From contig BBFD01000160.1 of NCBI GenBank assembly GCA_001313065.1, positions 1 through 9,305 on the forward strand: a DNA stretch of 9,305 nt, in the 5' to 3' direction. How positions within the stretch are numbered: the stretch's first letter is position 1; each line of letters starts with the position of its first letter. Below are positions 6,158 to 9,305 of the stretch, in pieces. Position numbers and translations under genes: made by a program. The notes under the pieces are model-generated. The model saw only the letters and a list, made by a program, of their open reading frames with translations, was not told the DNA's origin and did not search any database. The DNA is from Silvimonas sp. JCM 19000. GTDB lineage: Bacteria; Pseudomonadota; Gammaproteobacteria; Burkholderiales; Chitinibacteraceae.

Positions 6158-7923
6158 TCAGGCGCGGATTTGCTTGAAGGCGGCACGGATAATGGCGCCC
6201 GCGTCGGGATCGCCTTTGAGGATGGCGGACAAATAATTGCGTGCCTGTTCAAAGGTAAAGTGCGGCGGCAAGGGCGGCACATCGGGGTCGGTATAGGCTT
6301 CGATCAGGCAGGGTCGGCCCGCAGCAAACGCTTCTTGCCACGCCGGCGCGACTTCTTCCGGACTACCGATGCGGATGCCTTTGAAACCCAGCAATTCGGC
6401 GTAAGCGGCATAGGAGAAATCGGGCAGATCCTGCGACCCGCTAAATTTGGCATCGCTTCCATGGCACGCTGTTCCCACGTCACCTGGTTCAGGTCGCGAT
6501 TGTTCAGCACCAACACCACAAAGCGCGGATCAGCCCATTGCTTCCAGTATTTGGCTACCGTCACCAGTTCGGCGTTGCCATTCATTTGCATGGCACCATC
6601 GCCCATCAAGGCAATCACCGGCCGATCGGGATGGGTGAACTTGGCGCCGATGGCATAAGGCACGCCCGCCCCCATCGAGGCCAGGCCGCCTGACAAGGAG
6701 CCCGACATCCCCGGCCGCAATTTAACGTCGCGTGCATACCAGTTGGCGACCGAGCCGGAATCGGCGCAGACAATGGCACGTTCGGGCAGCAGCGGCGACA
6801 GCTCCCACAACACGCGCTGCGGATTAAGCGGGCTGGCATCGACCATGGCGCGATTACGCAAGGTCTGCCACCAGTCGCGCACATTGGCCATCACCTTGTT
6901 TTGCCAGCTGCGGTCAGTTTTGCTTTGCAGCAAGGGCAGCAAGGCTTGCAGCGTCAGCTTGGTATCGCCCACCAGCGCGGCATCCATCGGGTAGCGCAGA
7001 TTGATCATGGCGGGGTCGATATCGATCTGAACGCCGCGTGCTTTGCCGGGCTCGGGCAAAAATTCGGAATAAGGAAAGCTGGAGCCGATCATCAACAGGG
7101 TGTCGCACTCCTGCATCAAATCCCAGCTGGCCTTGGTGCCGAGCAGGCCAATGGAGCCGGTCACCCACGGCAATTCGTCCGGCAACACCGCCTTGCCCAG
7201 CAAGGCTTTGGCAACTCCGGCACCGAGCACGTCAGCGATCTTCTCGACTTCGGCCGTGGCATGCAGCGCGCCCGCGCCAACCAGAATCGCCACTTTCTGG
7301 CCCGCATTAAGTATCGCTGCGGCTTCGTGCAAGGCGGCGCTCGATGGCTGCACATTGCTCAACCAAACCCACGCCGGAAAACACGCTGCCATGCACCCGG
7401 GTGGTAGCGGCACTGCCGGCAGTTCCTGAATATCGTTGGGCAGAATGATGGTGGTGACGGTGCGATGGGCCTGGGCGATGCGGAAGGCGCGGTCGATCAC
7501 GTGCCGCAATTGCGCCGGGTCCACCACCATCTGGACATAATCGCTGACGTCGGCAAACAGATTGGCCAGGTCCACTTCCTGCTGGTAATGGCTGCCCAGC
7601 GCCGAGCGTTTTTTTTGCTGGCCAATAATGGCCACCACGGGCTGGTGATCGGCTTTGGCGTCATACAGGCCGTTCAATAAATGAATCGCCCCCGGTCCGG
7701 ACGTGGCCATACACACGCCAACGCCACCGCCAAACTTGGCTTGCGCCGTCGCCATAAAAGCAGCCATTTCTTCATGCCGTACCTGGATAAAGTCGATGCC
7801 GGTTTTGGTACGGCGCAACGCGCCCATTACGCCATTGATGCCATCGCCGGGATAACCAAAGACGCGTCGCACGCCCCATTCCGCCAATCGATCGACCAGA
7901 AATTCGCTGGTGGTTTGTGCCAT
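6158..7923 (-). CDS. ThDP-dependent enzyme, pyruvate oxidase/acetolactate synthase-like, frameshifted
   Basis: The start at 7921-7923 has AAGGAG seven bases upstream. The N-terminal pyrimidine-binding domain shows FGYPGDGINGVMGAL, VRHEEMAAFMATAQA (catalytic Glu) and ATSGPGAIHLLNGLYDAK. A central domain follows (VAILVGAGALHA, GVQIDIDP). The C-terminal domain has the ThDP/Mg motif MGDGAMQMNGNAEL ending with LNNRDLNQVTWEQ. The family (COG0028: PoxB, IlvB and relatives) decarboxylates 2-oxo acids such as pyruvate; which reaction applies here cannot be told. Near 6456 one base is missing: adding a G gives EQRAMEGDAKFSGSQDLPDF and restores the tail ending AAFKQIRA at 6158, for 588 residues. A stretch near 7365-7401 (PPGCMAACFPAWVW) looks out of frame; shifting it reads PPRVHGSVFSGVG. 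The gene starts 48 bp after the efflux gene on the same strand. Confidence 0.87.
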
Positions 7924-7971
7924 CGTCTTGCTCCTTGCGCTGAGTCATCAAAATCCGGAAAACCCGTGGTG

Positions 7972-9305
7972 CTAATGCGCCGCCACTTGCTCGGCGCTGG
8001 ACCAACCGCCGCCCAGCGCTTTATACAAAGCAATCAGGTTGCTGGCCGACGTCACCTGGCTTTGCAGCAACTGTTGCTGCGCCTGGTTGTAGTCGCGCTC
8101 GGCCTGTAGCACTTGCATAAACGGCACCAGGCCATTGCGATAACGCGCAAAACCTACTTTCACGGCGCGGTCCAGTTGCCCCACCTGATCGCGTAAAGCC
8201 TGTTCGCGCTCATGCTCGCGGGCGCAGGCAATCAGCGCGTTGTCGGCGTCGTGATAGGCATTCAGCACACTCTGGCGGTATTGCAGCACGGCCTGTTGCT
8301 GCTGCGTATTGGCGATCTGCACATTGGCGCGTAGGCGACCGCCTCAAAAATCGGGAAAGACAATTGGGGGCCGACGTTAAAAAACCGCGCCGCCCAGGTT
8401 TTGAGATCCGGCCACGTGGTGGATTGAAAGCCGCCACCCAAGGCGAGCGTCAGACTGGGAAACAAGGCCGCTTCGGCCACGCCGATTTGCGCGGTTACCG
8501 CGTGCAGTTGCGCTTCGCTCTGGCGAATATCGGCGCGCCGGCGCAGCAGATCCCCGGGCAAGCCCACTGGCACCCCCGGCGGCTCCGGCGGCAAAGACTG
8601 GGCCTGATCCAGCAAGGCATTGAGCGCACCGGGCGGCAGCGCCAGTAACTGGCTGAGCTGGTTTTCCAGCTGCGCTTGCTGTTGCTGCAATTGCGGCAGC
8701 TGCGATTGCGTGCTCAGCTTTTGCGCGTCCACCTGGGCGATTTCGGCATCGGTATCAAAGCCGTGTTCTTTACGTGAACGCGTAATCTCGCCCAGCCGCT
8801 TCTGGATATTCAGATCAATATCGAGCAAAGCCCGTTGCGCCTGCACACCGCGTAATTGCAGATAGGTGCGCGCCACTTCGGCCGCCAGCGAAACGCGCGC
8901 ATCCCGACTCCCGGCCACTGCGGCATCAGTGCTGGCATCGGCCGCCTCCACCTGGCGCCGGACTTTGCCCCACAAATCAAGCTCCCAGCTGGCATCAAAA
9001 CCCAGTTGAAACAGATTGAACGGCCCAAGCAAGTCGCCGGGTATGGGGGTACTGGAACCGCTGCCACCACTGGAGCCCCCGCTGGACGAGCCACTGCTGC
9101 TGCCCAGACTGGTTGCCACGCCTTTCTCACTGATTTTCTGCCGGGTAGCCGAGGCATTGCCATCCACCTTGGGCCAATAGGCGCCGGTGGCGGCAGGCGT
9201 TGCGCCCGGGCCTGGGCGATGCGGTTCAGGGCCAGCTGGATATCCAGATTCTGCAATTGCGCATCCTGCACCAGCTGCGACAGTACCGGATCATTAAAAC
9301 TGTTC
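7972..9305 (-). CDS. NodT-family RND efflux outer-membrane lipoprotein, partial and frameshifted
   Basis: The gene runs in from the right edge, so the signal peptide and lipobox are outside the window. It encodes two outer-membrane efflux protein repeats: FNLFQLGFDASWELDLWGKV, LRRRADIRQSEAQLHAVTAQ and IGVAEAALFPSLTLALGG, then YRNGLVPFMQVLQAERDY and LIALYKALGGGW near the end. Such trimeric TolC/OprM-like channels work with an inner-membrane RND pump and a periplasmic adaptor to expel drugs or metabolites. Two breaks need one added base each. Near 9194, QRLAATGAYWPKVDGNAS joins the parts; near 8342, FPIFEGGRLRANVQIANTQQ does. With both, 444 codons plus stop are continuous. A Ser/Gly-rich stretch at 9051-9104 sits before the FNLFQLGF strand. 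Pump and adaptor genes would be expected upstream, beyond 9305. The family call is firm. Confidence 0.88.

Noticed and set aside
5361..6236. Long plus-strand ORF opposite the peptidase N-terminus
   Set aside because: Antisense to the signal peptide and propeller coding region with no plausible start context or domain.

Overview
This is a GC-rich proteobacterial chromosomal segment of ordinary layout. The family mix (LysE/AraC pair, NodT-type efflux lipoprotein, periplasmic S9A peptidase, PoxB-like ThDP enzyme) suggests a beta- or gammaproteobacterium. A Neisseriales-type betaproteobacterium is my guess, made without any database comparison. I see no rRNA, tRNA, CRISPR array, insertion sequence or phage gene.

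Layout. Positions 1-1404 (minus strand) hold a small secreted DUF3761 protein, an AraC-family regulator and the first 46 codons of a LysE-family exporter. A hairpin in front of the exporter covers part of its ribosome binding site. Positions 1544-1934 (plus) hold an unrecognised protein of about 129 residues. Positions 1936-3260 (minus) hold an OafA-like membrane acyltransferase, a possible Cys-rich micro-ORF and a terminator. Positions 3384-3749 (plus) hold a small lipocalin-like protein. Positions 3750-3941 are an AT-rich convergent intergenic region with a strong bidirectional terminator bracketed by two exact 17-bp repeats. Positions 3942-9305 (minus) hold three genes in one direction: a NodT-type outer-membrane efflux lipoprotein (partial), a ThDP-dependent PoxB/acetolactate-synthase-like enzyme, and a prolyl oligopeptidase with a signal peptide. 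Close spacing (48 and 89 bp) would allow these three to be co-transcribed, but their functions do not form an obvious pathway.

The dominant oddity is that five of the nine substantial genes are broken by single- or few-base indels. Each can be restored arithmetically to one continuous, family-typical protein. Extra A/T bases sit in A6 runs in three genes, a fourth disruption is in an A7 run, and one base is missing in short C/G runs elsewhere. The simplest reading is that the consensus sequence carries indel errors. Real gene decay or slippage-dependent expression cannot be excluded from sequence alone. I did not find convincing evidence of a new multi-gene system. The most distinctive local structures are the terminator framed by 17-bp repeats and the copy of the AraC C-terminal coding tail lying in frame upstream of the AraC start.
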